Shown: positions 1-10,698, counted from the stretch's first letter. The stretch: 64,000 bases of DNA from Manduca sexta (GCF_014839805.1 NC_051134.1:5921170-5985169), one strand, 5' to 3'. A program made the numbers and translations. The notes: a model not told the origin generated them from the letters alone.

Positions 1-90
1 GAATGTACTAACTGGACTGCAATCACTAAAACAAATGTGGAATTAAGAGCCAAGTCTAAAATTTAAGAAAATTTGATATATTTTGTAGAC

Positions 91-330
91 ACACACTCAT
101 GCTTATTATTCCCGAAGGGGTGGGCAAAGGTGCAACTGGTGTACCCATTTTCCGCCGCGTGTACTCCCTCGTATGATGAGGTCGGAGCCCAGCATATCCT
201 CGTATTGGGTACTAGCTCCGGGCGAATACTGAGCAGTAAAATCCAACACCACTACCCGACAATCGAACCCGAGACCTCAGCAACGCAGTCGTATAGTAAA
301 ACAAGCACGCCATCGACGCAGTCATATTTT
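91..330 (-). mobile_element. SINE-A copy (tRNA-derived), minus strand
   Basis: One of eight copies in this window of a SINE of about 245 bp that I call SINE-A. Read on the minus strand it begins with a degraded tRNA-like head and a recognisable B box (complement of TCGAACCCGAGACCTC near 265). The body carries the shared GGGCGAATACTGAGCAG and CCGAAGGGGTGGGCAAAGG segments. The clearest copy is at 55590-55835. Retrotransposed by LINE machinery and non-coding; the open frame here is incidental. Confidence 0.72.
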
Positions 331-984
331 ATAGACTTAGATAAAATGGCCGATTCTATACAAGATCTACAAATACCGGAATGACGAGGTCTATTAACGA
401 CTACATAAACAGAATTAAATGATTTTTCTATTCCTAGTTCAAATAAAAGTTGGCTGCTATAATACGTTACTTATTGTGGAAATGTTATGTGCTCCATAAT
501 TGTTGTATATATCAGATTTATTTACCATATGTATCTTATAAATAAGATGTGATTGAGCTTAATATTATAAATATATGTAAAACTCAGTCCTCATCTAAAC
601 ACGTAACCCAAGCTAACTACATTTTTTTATGCAAGCAAAGTGAATTCACAGTCCAGCTGTTGTTAAGTGAAACAATACCCATCAAAGGATTCATTTGAAT
701 TATATCTGTTTATTATTAAAATCATATCTTCATTTGGCGAATCGAGTAATGGAAAAAAATATAAACAATATATGAAATGTCAGGGCGAAATATCGAAAAC
801 AAAATGTTTATAATTAGTGCAAAATGTTGACCTTTATAAGGCGCCATTCGCAGCGAGTGGAGGAAACGGCGCATCTGGGCAAACTTCACATACGTGATGT
901 GTTCCTACGACAAATACTTTACGCGTAAGTCACGTATACAATAACATATATAGGTGCAAGAGTATCGTATACAAAGACTGAATG
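331..984. other. AT-rich non-coding stretch, nothing recognised
   Basis: No open frame with protein-like composition and no repeat that I can match elsewhere in the window. Composition is AT-rich. Confidence 0.5.
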
Positions 985-1225
985 CATTTATTAACCGACT
1001 TCAAAAAAAAGGAGGAGGTTATCAATTCGACGTGATTTTTTTTTTTTTTTACAATTTCTACATGACGTAGTTGTATTACAGCATGACTGCAGGGGGTCTA
1101 CATTGAAAATCAAAATCCGTAGTTTGATGACGGATCACACATTTTGTTACTACGTGTTACGGATTCGACGACGGATCCGATCGGTTCATCGCAATATTTC
1201 AGACATGGAATTTGTAAGAACTTAT
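985..1225 (+). repeat. Lepidopteran dispersed repeat (AACCGACTTC type)
   Basis: Starts with AACCGACTTC followed by an A run, GGAGGAGGTTATCAATTCGA and a T-rich tract. This opening is very familiar from interspersed repeats in moth and butterfly genomes. The rest (to about 1215) is consistent with the body of the same repeat. There is only one copy in the window, so the limits are approximate. Confidence 0.6.
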
Positions 1226-1319
1226 ACCACCCCTTAAAACCATCTTCGAGGATAAAGTTCCACTGCTTTCTCAAAAAAAATATATTCGGGAAATTGATCC
1301 TACTACTAAGGTAAGCTTA

Positions 1320-1480
1320 AGAACGTATTCCTCATGGTTGCCCAATGCCAATTCACTCAGTTATCCCTTCCCAAGTTTCCTCCAGGGCCCTGCAGCCGCT
1401 AAGCCGGAGGATTCCAGTATCCCATTCACAGGGTTTCCCCGGAGTCGACTGCGGGAACCGATACTTAAAAAAACGCGGTG
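1320..1480 (+). repeat. Repeat X copy (CGCTAAGC / ATCCCATTCACAGG)
   Basis: Shares the ordered motifs CGCTAAGC-GAGG and AGTATCCCATTCACAGG, then a CCCCGG-type segment, with 31790-32060. A shorter stretch is shared with 52500-52745. Non-coding and possibly the 3' tail of a LINE; the family is not named here. Confidence 0.5.
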
Positions 1481-1646
1481 TAAATAATCCTCCTCAGTAA
1501 GGTAAGTTTTATGCGAAAGTAAATATACCTAACAGTTATATCATTTTTCTGCTTTATAAACAGACCGGAAATAAATATTGGCCATACCAAATATTATCTT
1601 GATAAATTCCGCAGCCTCTTGTTTCATAGCCGAAATTACCGAATAA

Positions 1647-1682
1647 ATGTGGCATTTCTAAATCCCTTTAGAAATGCCACAT
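1647..1682. repeat. Perfect 16-bp inverted repeat with a 4-nt loop
   Basis: The left arm ATGTGGCATTTCTAAA (1647-1662) and right arm TTTAGAAATGCCACAT (1667-1682) are exact reverse complements around TCCC. It would form a stable cruciform or RNA hairpin. No flanking repeat explains it. Confidence 0.9.
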
Positions 1683-2019
1683 ACATGCTATTGAAAACGG
1701 TTCAACAGTTCACAAAATCGACCCACAACAACAAACAGTACTTAAAAATTTTAATTCTCAGATATTTAAATTTTTTCCCACATGTTTTTGTAATGGAATA
1801 CATATTACATCAGTATATTTCGTGTGGTATGTTTAATATGCAAGTATATAATATTTAATGAGCGTAAAGGAGAAATTGTCTTTCCTGAGCTCGCCTCACG
1901 TGTATCCGCCACGAGTGTGCTGCATGCAACAAGTGTGAATGTCAAATTTTAAATTATAACCTCACCTTGACTCGACACTGGCCTAGATTAGAATCCATCA
2001 ATATTGCTGCGTTTGTTTG

Positions 2020-2278
2020 TTTGATTGCGTCAGTAGCATAGTCAATGCGTGCGCAGTACGACTTCCGCTCTGAAGTCATAGTTCGAATCCCGGATTTGGC
2101 ATGATATTGGGTTTTTCTTTTCAGTATCGACCTGGAGTGTGGACTTGTACACGTTATGGAGATAAACTTGTCCCGTATTATCATGGAACGGAATGCATAA
2201 ACGAAGAGTGAGTGCATTATTGTGGCCTCTGCCTACCTCTTTGGGAACAAAAGGTGTGTGACTGTGTGCGTTTGGTTT
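2020..2278 (+). mobile_element. SINE-A copy, plus strand
   Basis: The tRNA-like head is visible: an A-box-like GTCAGTAGCATAG near 2030 and a good B box, GTTCGAATCCC, near 2091. The SINE-A body follows (TTGGGTTTTTCTTTTCAGTATCGACC and then the TTTGGGAACAAAAGGTGTG end). It is old and diverged. It faces the minus-strand copy at 2390-2612, tail to tail. Confidence 0.75.
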
Positions 2279-2389
2279 ATAGGTGTAGGCAACGCACTTT
2301 GTTGTGCCAGAGGGCTTGAATTCAATTTTCAGATCAGACATGATGTATTTATAGTTTTCAACAACAAATAAACACACATTATGTTTTTA

Positions 2390-2612
2390 TTTTTAAGTGG
2401 TATGCACAGGCGCAACCAGGGCACCCACTTGTTGCCAACTGTGTTCTGTCCCATAATGTAATAGGGGCGAGTCTATCGCCATATCGGGCACGAATTCCAG
2501 ATTTCGGGCAGGAAAACCCAAATATCACTTTCCTGACCCAAGACTCGAACCCAGGACCTCAGAGCGCTGCCGTCCCACATACAGTACAACTACGCCACCA
2601 AAGAAGTCGTTA
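2390..2612 (-). mobile_element. SINE-A copy, minus strand
   Basis: Contains the SINE-A body in reverse (AGGCGCAACCAGGGCACCC, then ATAGGGGCGA, TATCGGGCACGAATTCCAG), the complement of the B box at ACTCGAACCCAGG near 2531, and the complement of the A-box region at ACTACGCCACC near 2591. With the plus-strand copy just upstream it makes a loose inverted pair separated by about 110 bp. Confidence 0.78.
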
Positions 2613-2924
2613 TTAATATCCTTATAAACTAAAAGCAGTTTATTCAAGATAGTTTGAATGCATTGTAAATAATTGAACGCTATTAAGAATTAAATTCGCG
2701 CCTAAAAAGCACCATATCAAAGAATGTTAAATAAACAATGCAATGACAGCATCGATCTAATACTCTTATACTCTTATACTTAGGGCTTATACTCATAATG
2801 AGAGCTGACGGCGCGCGTTTTTATACACGTGATCTTTTATTGGTGCGAAGTTGTTGTTTCAAAAGACTTGTACCAGAATAGAAAAAAAAAATATTATTTT
2901 GCGTATAGATTTATATTTTTTGTG

Positions 2925-3350
2925 GTGGGCAGGGCAAAGAGGCTTCGTAAGTAAAGAGGTGCCGAAATAGCGTCGAGCGCCAAAAGATAAGCATTCCTGG
3001 ACGGTCGACACAGTTATGCCGGCCTGCTTAATTGTTTCTTAATGCTTCGCTTGTAGGACCCCAAGTTGTAGCAGGAAGGAAATATGTATGCTGGCAAACT
3101 GTTCCACAGCTTAATGGTAGGTCCATAACAGGGAGAAATATGAGTTACTGAACCATTTTGTTCGAGCCGGGATGGAAGAGACTACGAAGTTGTGGTTTCG
3201 CAAACCATCTCGTGTGGCTATGTTAAGTAAAGAAGAGGATGGGATAAGGTAAATCAATTCTTCAGAACACGCACCATGATACAAATGGTTAAACACATTG
3301 AGTAAGACAGTGTCGAAGCGCGAATGCAGGGTGCATAAGCCCTAATTCAT
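2925..3350 (-). pseudogene. LINE reverse-transcriptase C-terminal remnant
   Basis: Read on the minus strand from about 3346, the translation runs through HSRFDT, then HLYHGACSEELIYLIPSS. After a short frame change near 3115 it continues as KLWNSLPAYIFPSCYNLGSYK. The ordered block 'YHG-CSEEL--LIP ... LWN-LP--VFP--Y--G-FKK' is the conserved C-terminal tail of Jockey/CR1-type LINE polymerases that are abundant in Lepidoptera. Only about 130 codons remain: there is no catalytic YxDD, no endonuclease, and stops follow. It is a dead 5'-truncated copy. The open frame 3111-3296 is the best-preserved part. Confidence 0.78.
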
Positions 3351-3594
3351 TACCACAAACATTATCTGCAATGACCTAATTAAACCTTTTTAGTTTTACA
3401 GGCAGTTTAACACGACTGGATGTGGACCAATACTGATAACAATATTTTTTTTAATTTCACATTTACTGATTTATTGTAAATGCAAAGTCATTTTAGGGGA
3501 AATTTCTTTGCAAATTTAAGACTGATTAGTGTTACCAGACTCGCCGAGGTTTGTCCGGTGTCCTGGCTTATGAGAGTTTTGCTGGTGGTAGAAT
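3351..3594. other. No recognised feature
   Basis: AT-rich sequence between the LINE remnant and the next repeat. No match to other copies in the window was seen. Confidence 0.4.
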
Positions 3595-3800
3595 ATGTAT
3601 ATCCGCTCGGATAACGACCGAACACGAAGAGTAAAGCCCGCTATTGTTGCCCTCATAAGTTTTACGTCCTAGGATCAATCAGCTTGTGTATTCGCTTTCA
3701 AATAGGCTGGCATAATTGTGTCGACTGGCGAGGGTAAACATATCCCGTCAGTTAACACTTTATCTGGACTCTACTCCACTTACCTTCGGGTGTAGTTACT
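3595..3800 (+). repeat. Repeat D copy (GGCCGGCATAATTGTGTCGACT type)
   Basis: Matches a family that I call repeat D. Its shared order is a TAAAGCCCGC segment, a GATCAATCAGCTTGTGTAT-like segment, AGGCTGGCATAATTGTGTCG, and ACTCCACTTACC--C-GGTG at the end. Other copies are at 6310, 13600, 14318 (minus), 24425 (minus), 38515 (minus), 44475, 49100 and 49250 (minus). Non-coding and probably a MITE or SINE, but no clear terminal inverted repeats or pol III boxes were identified. Confidence 0.68.
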
Positions 3801-4139
3801 TTCCCGCACAATTTAAAAATTACCCGTTTAATCCAGTTTCTAAATATCATTTTAAGCATTGAACAAAGCGCTATCAGGAATTAGCCAATCTACTTAAAAA
3901 ATTGCGTTATCCTATCAACAATTGCGGAACGCAGTTACTCGTTGGTCGACATTAGACTACACACTTTCCATCACGTGCAATAAACATGAGTTCGATATAA
4001 TTTATAATCGATATAAAAATAGGAATGTCGATGAAGTCTGCTGTCAACTGGCACTTGAAAAGTGAAGTGTGCAAAGAAATTATATCGCACAAATTGATTT
4101 TTCCTTCTTTATTTAAACGTGGGTAGTATTTTTTTTATT
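3801..4139. other. No recognised feature
   Basis: AT-rich stretch with no protein-like open frame and no repeat match. Confidence 0.4.
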
Positions 4140-4300
4140 ATAATACTAATAATACTTTATATTCTACAAATAACATCAGTTTCTGGTAGGCAACGGCTTA
4201 GCTGTGCCTCTGGTATTGCTTTAGTCTATGAGCGGCGGATGCTGCTTACCATCAGGCGGACCGCTCGCGTGTTTGCCTTCTAAGGCAATAAAAAAAAATC
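4140..4300 (-). repeat. Repeat G, poly(T)/TTGCC-headed lepidopteran repeat
   Basis: On the minus strand it begins TTTTTTTTTATTGCCTTAGA and contains CCGCCTGATGGTAAGCAGC and GCAATACCAGAGGCACAGC. The TTATTGC...CCTGATGGTAAGC layout parallels repeat E (29972, 53525), so the two may be distantly related. Non-coding. Confidence 0.55.
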
Positions 4301-5559
4301 GGAATCTGGAAATACGCTCGGTAAATGGAAACAGGCTCCATCGCTACATGGGGTCTAACGTAGTTGAAGAAACGTGGGTGTGACAAAGTGAAACAAAAAT
4401 ATAGCATATCTCAACAGGTTATCGTCCACTTTCCATCACCACTCCAGCTATCAACCCGTGATCCATCGGCTGTTACGACTGACAACTGTGCCCATGACTT
4501 TCAAACGTGAAGCGATAACGGCGAAATGATTTGATAACAACAGCAAAGCTGATAACACCACTCGACCGGTGGATAACACGTTTCGTAAACAAAACAGTTT
4601 ACACACGTACTTAAAAATAAATGCATCAAGGTCGGAATTTGATTGAAATTTGAGCTTGTGTGGTGAGTTCAAGTCGGATTTTAGATGTACGCCTGCAATT
4701 ATTTAAACTGTTGGAATTTAATGTGTGTGCCTTTTTAGATTTCCCTGGACGCCTTGCCTAGAAAATGTTGGCAAATATCATTGCCAGCCAGACAAAGTAA
4801 AGTCAAAAACTTTTTCATCGTGAAATCACTGGATTTTATTGATCCATTCATAATAATCATGTCCAGTTGTAGCACTCACATCAATAGTTATTTCTAACTA
4901 TAGTATATGAATAATATTTATTTTAATGAATCGCACAATAGGAGGAAGCCACATTGTCATTCACGCTAACTTCACGATAAGCAGACCACTTCCTGATGGT
5001 TTGATTAAATATTTAACACAGTAAAACTGTTGATAAAATGTATGCACATTATTCATTTATTGATTTCTTGTTTAAGGAACAATGCGGACGACAATATTTA
5101 TTGTTATTCTTATATAAGTTATGAGTTGGAATAAATGTTTTTCTTAAATAATTTAAACCGGTAAAAATATCTCCCAGAATTTTTAAAAGTTGTTCTGATA
5201 CAAATATTAAGTCACCTGGCCAGTAATAACGAGTCATTCAAGTCGAAACACAGCATCACATGTATATAGTTTACCTGTCAGTAATCGAGAAAGCGGTAAC
5301 TCATGTTCAGAATATATACAATTATCAGCAAACTAAAGAGGAAGACAACAAATAGATGGTTGACTGTGAGCTATAGATGATAAAAAGAAATAAGATAATG
5401 TACCAACAATGGAAATTCACCGAAAAGTTAATCGTACAGAAGAAGAGAGTATCGTCATTGCCGATTTTGAAGAGGTTATGTGAACTGATAATTCATAATC
5501 ACAAGTAGCGTTGTTTATCCCACAGGGAGATAGGGAGAAATTTATCTCAGATAATCTGC
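4301..5559. other. Long AT-rich stretch without recognised content
   Basis: Several open frames of 60-100 codons exist on the minus strand, but their translations show no domain, no biased conservation and no repeat identity. I see no RNA gene or promoter signature. Confidence 0.4.
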
Positions 5560-5770
5560 TGTCAGGGATGGCGAACCAATAGCACGCGTGCCAGTGGTGG
5601 CACATGACAAAATAATTCGAGCACGGGAGTGATATGCTAAATGTCTTTCTTTGGGCTTCACTTCCCTTAACATCAGATGCAGTAAAGTCACATTGCCGAT
5701 ATCCGAGAAATAGAAACAAAAACATAGTTGGATCATAAAACAGTCGCTAAAAAGAGGCATTTGGATATAT
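5560..5770 (-). repeat. Repeat F copy, minus strand
   Basis: Reverse-complement match to 21176-21420. The shared segments are the complement of AGCGACTTTTTTATGACCCA (here near 5730-5750), GGCTTCACT, and the TGCCACCACTGGCA-CGTGC stretch. Two copies in opposite orientation in one window mark it as a dispersed repeat. The open frames inside it are shadows. Confidence 0.65.
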
Positions 5771-6305
5771 AAGACAGGGTTCCGGGAGGACACGTTACAA
5801 GATAATTTTTTTTATAAATAATGACACGTTAACCATTAAAGGTTCGCACTCCCTGCTGTAGATTATTCAAATCCCGACATTTAAAGAACTATTCTAGGAA
5901 ATTGCACAATAGAACATGTGCAATCTGAAGTGCTTTCCTATTACCCTGAAGTTTGTTGTTAATAACGATCGTTTGTGACTAGTTTCAATGTTACGATTAA
6001 CCGCATAAAAATTGCGTTTTTCCTCAAGTGACTTAAATGTGAATAAAATTCATATCGTACGACCCAAACAAAGAATTTTCTTCTACAAACTGGTAAAACA
6101 ATGTATTTACCTCCAATAGTTTCGAAGATACGTTAATTTATTTCTTTATTGATTGTTCCATTATGTAATGCCCGCGTCAATAAATGTGGTCGCAATTTTA
6201 CTTTGCTCTTTATGATCATCGTCAATTTCGTTTAGTCTATACAGTTGTAATGCAGACAATTGTGCCATTTGAACAGCTTGTACAGTATCATCATCACCTG
6301 CTTCT
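5771..6305. other. No recognised feature
   Basis: AT-rich, with no protein-like frame and no repeat match seen. Confidence 0.4.
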
Positions 6306-6515
6306 AGAAAGTGCTAAGATAATAAAAGTCTACACAAGATGGTAAAACCCGCCATAGTGGTCCACGTAAGCGTGTCGCGTTCCGGAATCGGCCTGAGTAT
6401 AACCGCTTCTAATAGGCTGACATACATAATTGTGTCGACTACCAAGAAGTAATCATATCTCCTCAGTCGACGTTTTATTGGACCCTACTCCACTTACCAT
6501 CAGGTGCAGTATTTA
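6306..6515 (+). repeat. Repeat D copy, plus strand
   Basis: Good match to the copy at 13600-13800: AAAACCCGCCATAGTGG, GTGTCGCGTTCCGGAATC, ATAATTGTGTCGACT, TCAGTCGACGTTTTATTGGA and CCACTTACCATCAGGTGCAG in the same order. Confidence 0.75.
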
Positions 6516-7029
6516 TCATATAAAAACCCTACCGTAAACACTTACAGTAAATTTATTGTGTATAATCCAGGATAATGTATCCTCGAAGTTGTTCACAACC
6601 CACAGGTTTTCAACGGTATGCATTTTCAAACTTTCAAAACGTGATATCTCAAAACATTATTGGAGTTAATATCCGTTGGTTTAACGACCTGCGATATATA
6701 ACATGAAAAAAATCATAGAATAGAAATGGGCTTGGGAAGCCCATTTTTACCGGAATTAAAAGTAGGAATAACTTACCGTCAGTAAAACATACAAACAAAA
6801 ACTTTTAGTATCCATGTAGTAAAATAATAAACAAACGAATGGACCAAGCAGATAGAAAATAAAGCCCTAGCTAACGCATTATCAGTATAATTCACTGGTC
6901 AATGACCAAATTTGAATAAACGTATTATACTAATGACAATTTTCAAGGTTTTGGAAATATTGATTCTAAAGAACATCATGAAGGCTTGTCGAAGCGGCTG
7001 TCGCACGGATCTTTGGGAGAGAAAGGTAA
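6516..7029. other. No recognised feature
   Basis: AT-rich. Overlapping open frames on both strands near 6900-7230 have no recognisable protein content. Confidence 0.35.
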
Positions 7030-7032
7030 ATT

Positions 7033-7094
7033 CCAAGGTCGGTTGCAAGGTCAACATTTCGCACCAGTGTCCAAGAGATCCGACCTTGACCTTT
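7033..7094. promoter_or_regulatory. Cluster of extended nuclear-receptor half sites
   Basis: Four AGGTC-type half sites lie within 62 bp: CCAAGGTCG (7033-7041) and CAAGGTCA (7046-7053) on the plus strand, then CGACCTTGA (7081-7089, i.e. TCAAGGTCG on minus) and TGACCTTT (7087-7094, i.e. AAAGGTCA on minus). Extended TCAAGGTCR half sites are the known preference of monomeric receptors such as FTZ-F1 and ERR. The inverted layout is seen directly; any regulatory function is inference. Confidence 0.4.
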
Positions 7095-7974
7095 CGCGTT
7101 AATATCTCGAGCAGCAAGTTGAGTTGTCCGTTGTCGAACACTGGCCGTTATGTACACTTTACAGCTTTATTAATTAATACATTACAGTTGAATTGGAGCG
7201 TAGTATTTTTTTTGGAAACTACGTAGCGGTTGGGCTGTATGGACCTATTGCTTATGCCTTTTTTAAGGCCTCTCCCCGAGCAATTCGTTCCACACTTGTG
7301 GCGCGCGAGTTGGGAATCGGCAGATTTACAAATAATTCCTTTAAAAAATCTATTTTAGGCCTTTTTGAAAATTTAAAATACAAAATATTCCTTATTAAAT
7401 TGTCTATAATATATACTAGTTGCAAATATGCAAATTGTAAAAAAAATTAAACAACCAAAGTAAACAACATTTTTTTTTCTATATTTTGTATTCAAATTAC
7501 GAATAGATAGTTCCTAAGAATACGGTTAGCGTGCCAATTTGTTGGAGAGAATCGACTTAATGGCATAACGGGTCAATGGTATAAGTGGGTCTTCTGGAAC
7601 AGAAAGTAAGTCATCATTTATAAATGTTATTTAACTTTATTCTTTAGGAATAGTAAATACGTTACACACTTTTAAAGAGGAGCATAGAGGATAAACATCA
7701 GCAGCCTAAAGGCTATTATCTCAGGAAAAAAATATATACAATTACATTGTGTTTTTTAAGTTTTTATGCTTTATTTTTTTAATGCCTGGCTTTTGTTTAC
7801 AGGTTTAGGTCGCGTCACCTATATCATTGCGAATAAGAGTTACATATGACACTGTATCTTGTAAACTATAAACCAATTATAATAATGTCGCTTTGCTGTT
7901 ATTTGTGTTAAACCAACAAAATACTATCGCATTTGTAAGTATATAGGTATGTTGTAAGACATTGTTGCAGCGCT
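7095..7974. other. No recognised feature
   Basis: AT-rich with several T runs. Small open frames lack protein features. Confidence 0.35.
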
Positions 7975-8075
7975 CTGAGGCCAGCGATGCGTTCACACGA
8001 AGCGTCGCGGTCGTGTTGACGCGACTCGGGTCACGCTCACCGACGCGATGTGACCGATCGACATATCGGACTGTT
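7975..8075. other. CpG-dense patch in AT-rich surroundings
   Basis: About 100 bp with many CG dinucleotides (for example GCGTCGCGGTCGTGTTGACG and CACCGACGCGATG). It contrasts sharply with flanking AT-rich DNA. It could be an old promoter or exon fragment or part of an unrecognised repeat; neither strand gives a recognisable protein. Confidence 0.35.
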
Positions 8076-8114
8076 TCTAATAGGGTTGACGCTAACATTT
8101 GGATTGTACATTTT

Positions 8115-8245
8115 TGTTTTTTTTTACTTTATTGCTTTGAATGACGAGACGAGCTTGCCGTTCTCGTTCCGATGGTAAGAGATACGACCGCCCATATACA
8201 GTAGAAACACCATCCAACACTTTTATTTATACAGTATTATTCGGT
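8115..8245 (+). repeat. Repeat E copy, 5' part only
   Basis: Matches the first half of 29972-30235 and 53525-53795: TTTATTGCTTTGAATGA-GAGACGA, GATGGTAAGAGATACGACCG and GAAACACCATCCAACAC. It ends abruptly where the fold-back element begins at about 8246, which suggests the fold-back element interrupted it. Confidence 0.7.
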
Positions 8246-8640
8246 ATTCACGGGCCGGACTGAGGTGTTGGGCATCTGTCAAAGTCAAAGTTCCAATATC
8301 TACCAAAATTTTTATTTTTTTTTTCCAAATGTTTCTATATTAAGCTTGTATTTTACAAATTTTCAAAATTGTGATATGAATTAGTGAACTGGGGCGAGCG
8401 GGTTCCGCTATTTGATACGTCTTCCGCTCGCCCCGTAAATTTTTAAATTATACTTTTTTTATTATTAGCAGTTGAAGAACACCTCAGTCCAATCCGCGAC
8501 CTCGAAGATTACAAAGCCAACGAAACGTCGGGGTAAAACTATAATACAAAAAAAACGCGATAATATCCGTAAAAATATTTTTATATCAACGTCTAAAATT
8601 CGCATAAACATAAGAAATCATCATAAAATTGAAGTCACCA
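8246..8640. mobile_element. Fold-back element FB-1 with a central GC-rich hairpin
   Basis: The left arm is CACGGGCCGGACTGAGGTGT (8250 onward) with the CAAAGTCAAAGTT segment. The right arm is its inverted copy, AACACCTCAGTCCAATCCGCG (8479 onward), followed by AACGAAACGTCGGGG, a CGCGATAATATCCG segment and TCGCATAAACATAAGAAATCATCAT at the end. The same arms occur alone or paired at 12200, 19285, 29325, 40890, 43050, 47865, 50655 and 55185. The centre holds an extra perfect hairpin, GGGGCGAGCGG (8391-8401) and CCGCTCGCCCC (8424-8434). The nearly whole copy at 47865-48155 lacks that hairpin. The open frame in the right arm is a shadow. Confidence 0.72.
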
Positions 8641-10299
8641 CTACGCGGCCACTTATATTAATTAATATTTTTAATTATTCTATCAGAAATATTTATTGCT
8701 ACTTAATATTGTTATTACAGGCGATTTTTTGATATAATTTGCAAATACCAACAAAGTAAAAGCCTTCTTGGGCTTTATAGCTAATATAATTATGCTATCC
8801 TGGTAAAGAGAGTTGTCATTTGAAACTTAGTACTCATATTTAGATAATAATAGTTAAGTTGCCAACACTGTTAACTGCATACGTCACAAGCACGCGTTGT
8901 TACTACAGTCGAAATCGTGTCAATATTTTTGGATTTGGTTCGAAGTACTTATAAGGTATCGAATTATGTGGAAATTGATGTCATAGAACAATGCGGGAAA
9001 GTATAGTCTGATCAGGAAAATAAAACCCTGCTTTCAGGTCGACACTTTTGTTTTCTCGTTTTTGAGTTACCGTTGTCAGTACAATAAATTAGTTTATTGT
9101 AAATTAGTAGAGGTTTTTAATTTCATACATTATTATTCATTTTGAATGCTTCGAAAATTTTAAAGGCTTATTCTACTATTGGTTATATGTTCATTATCAT
9201 ATTAGCCAAAAGATATTAACTTTTTTATATACTTTATATTACAGAAAAGTCCATAGGCGGACTTAATGCCAGAACCATTTAGACACCAGTGCCTTGTAAT
9301 CTAAGGTAGCCTATGAAATGCAGAACCGCACACAAATTGTAGCATACAAACGTCTATAAATAGTAGTAGTGTAACATGGGACCATAAAATTGAAATATCC
9401 TAGTTCCTCATATCCCCAAAGACATATTTAAGGTCAATAAGAACATAGTCTAACATCCATTCGGTCACACGTGTTGTATCTCCTATACAGCCATTATAGG
9501 GTCAGTAGCCTAAGTTGAATAACAATATTTGTAGCAAACGCATTTAAGGTGTTGTTTCAAATATAACGATTCAAGCAAATTGCAATCGATACATGCAGAC
9601 GTTTTGCCTGTGACTTCGAAGACGGCTTTTTAAATTTAAATGTTAATGTCAAATGGATTTACTAGTCTGCTTGCATGATTTGTAAAATTAAACTGTCATA
9701 ATTCCAAAATTGCATTGCTAATGAAGCTGTTCTGGGGACATCACACATAGGTGTGATATCGTATATCAAAATAATCTGATTGCTGTGTTTGATATATTAG
9801 TGAAGTTGCAACGTGATTGCCAATTCGGAGATTGCGAAAATTATATGATAAATTTTTACTTAATTATAGCGCACGTACGATCCTTATGCTACCTTCCACA
9901 CATATGACGACACGCGACTCCTATTCAAACTACAGTCGCAAATTCCAATTCAAGGTAGCGTTTGAAACAGTACTTTAGCTGCACGCACTAGAAGCGCTGT
10001 GTAAACAACTGGAAGATAGTCAATGGCCCCCTATCATAAATCGCCAATACACGTGGATCCGCCATATTTGTTATTAGCAATACACGATTAGCGGAGTTCA
10101 ATTAAATGCAGATTAATGCGTGACTTGCGAGTTTGTGGGCAAAATGCGTTTGTATTAAAGAATTGTTAAATTTTTGGTATGATATTTCACTTTTAAATTG
10201 ACCGTGTTTACAATTTTAGTATATTGCGAATTCGTAACTATGTCGGATATGTGACGAAATATCGTACTTATAATTAATATTGGATCAGTTTGTCATATT
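8641..10299. other. Long AT-rich stretch without recognised content
   Basis: About 1.6 kb with no open frame above background, no repeat shared with the rest of the window and no tRNA-like structure. Confidence 0.4.
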
Positions 10300-10307
10300 A
10301 GGTATAA

Positions 10308-10698
10308 CAGTGGCGAAGGGTCGATATAACTAGATTCCTGCGGCCTTCCCTATCGTAATTTATGTAATAATGATCGTTATAACAATTCACAGACCGCAAT
10401 TATGCATGTAGGGATGAGGGGCAAATAAAAGATGTGGAATCCACTGAAAGTCTTGACTTTTGACCCAATTAAATATTAATTACACGGTTGCGCGCACGCC
10501 AGAGCGTCTGCCGTATCCACCATTGCTCGCGAGAGAGAGAGAAAGCACTCTTACCTTTCTCTTATGCACCGAAAATCGGATACGCTTGCAAAAACATTTT
10601 AATAATAATCTTAAAATACGATCAGATATTCCCCACATGCATATTAGTACCTATATCGTGTCGAGTTAGGTTTCGGAAAATATCATCCGTCGCCACTG
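10308..10698. mobile_element. hAT-like MITE with 8-bp target duplication
   Basis: The termini are inverted: CAGTGGCGAAGG at the left (from 10308) and the complement of CATCCGTCGCCACTG at the right (ending 10698). CAGTGGCG ends are typical of hAT transposons. The flanks are AGGTATAA (10300-10307) and ATGTATAA (10699-10706), a 7/8 match to an 8-bp target duplication, as hAT elements make. It is 391 bp with no transposase frame, so non-autonomous. A shorter relative is at 30773-30914. The open frames 10460-10706 are not believable genes. Confidence 0.75.
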
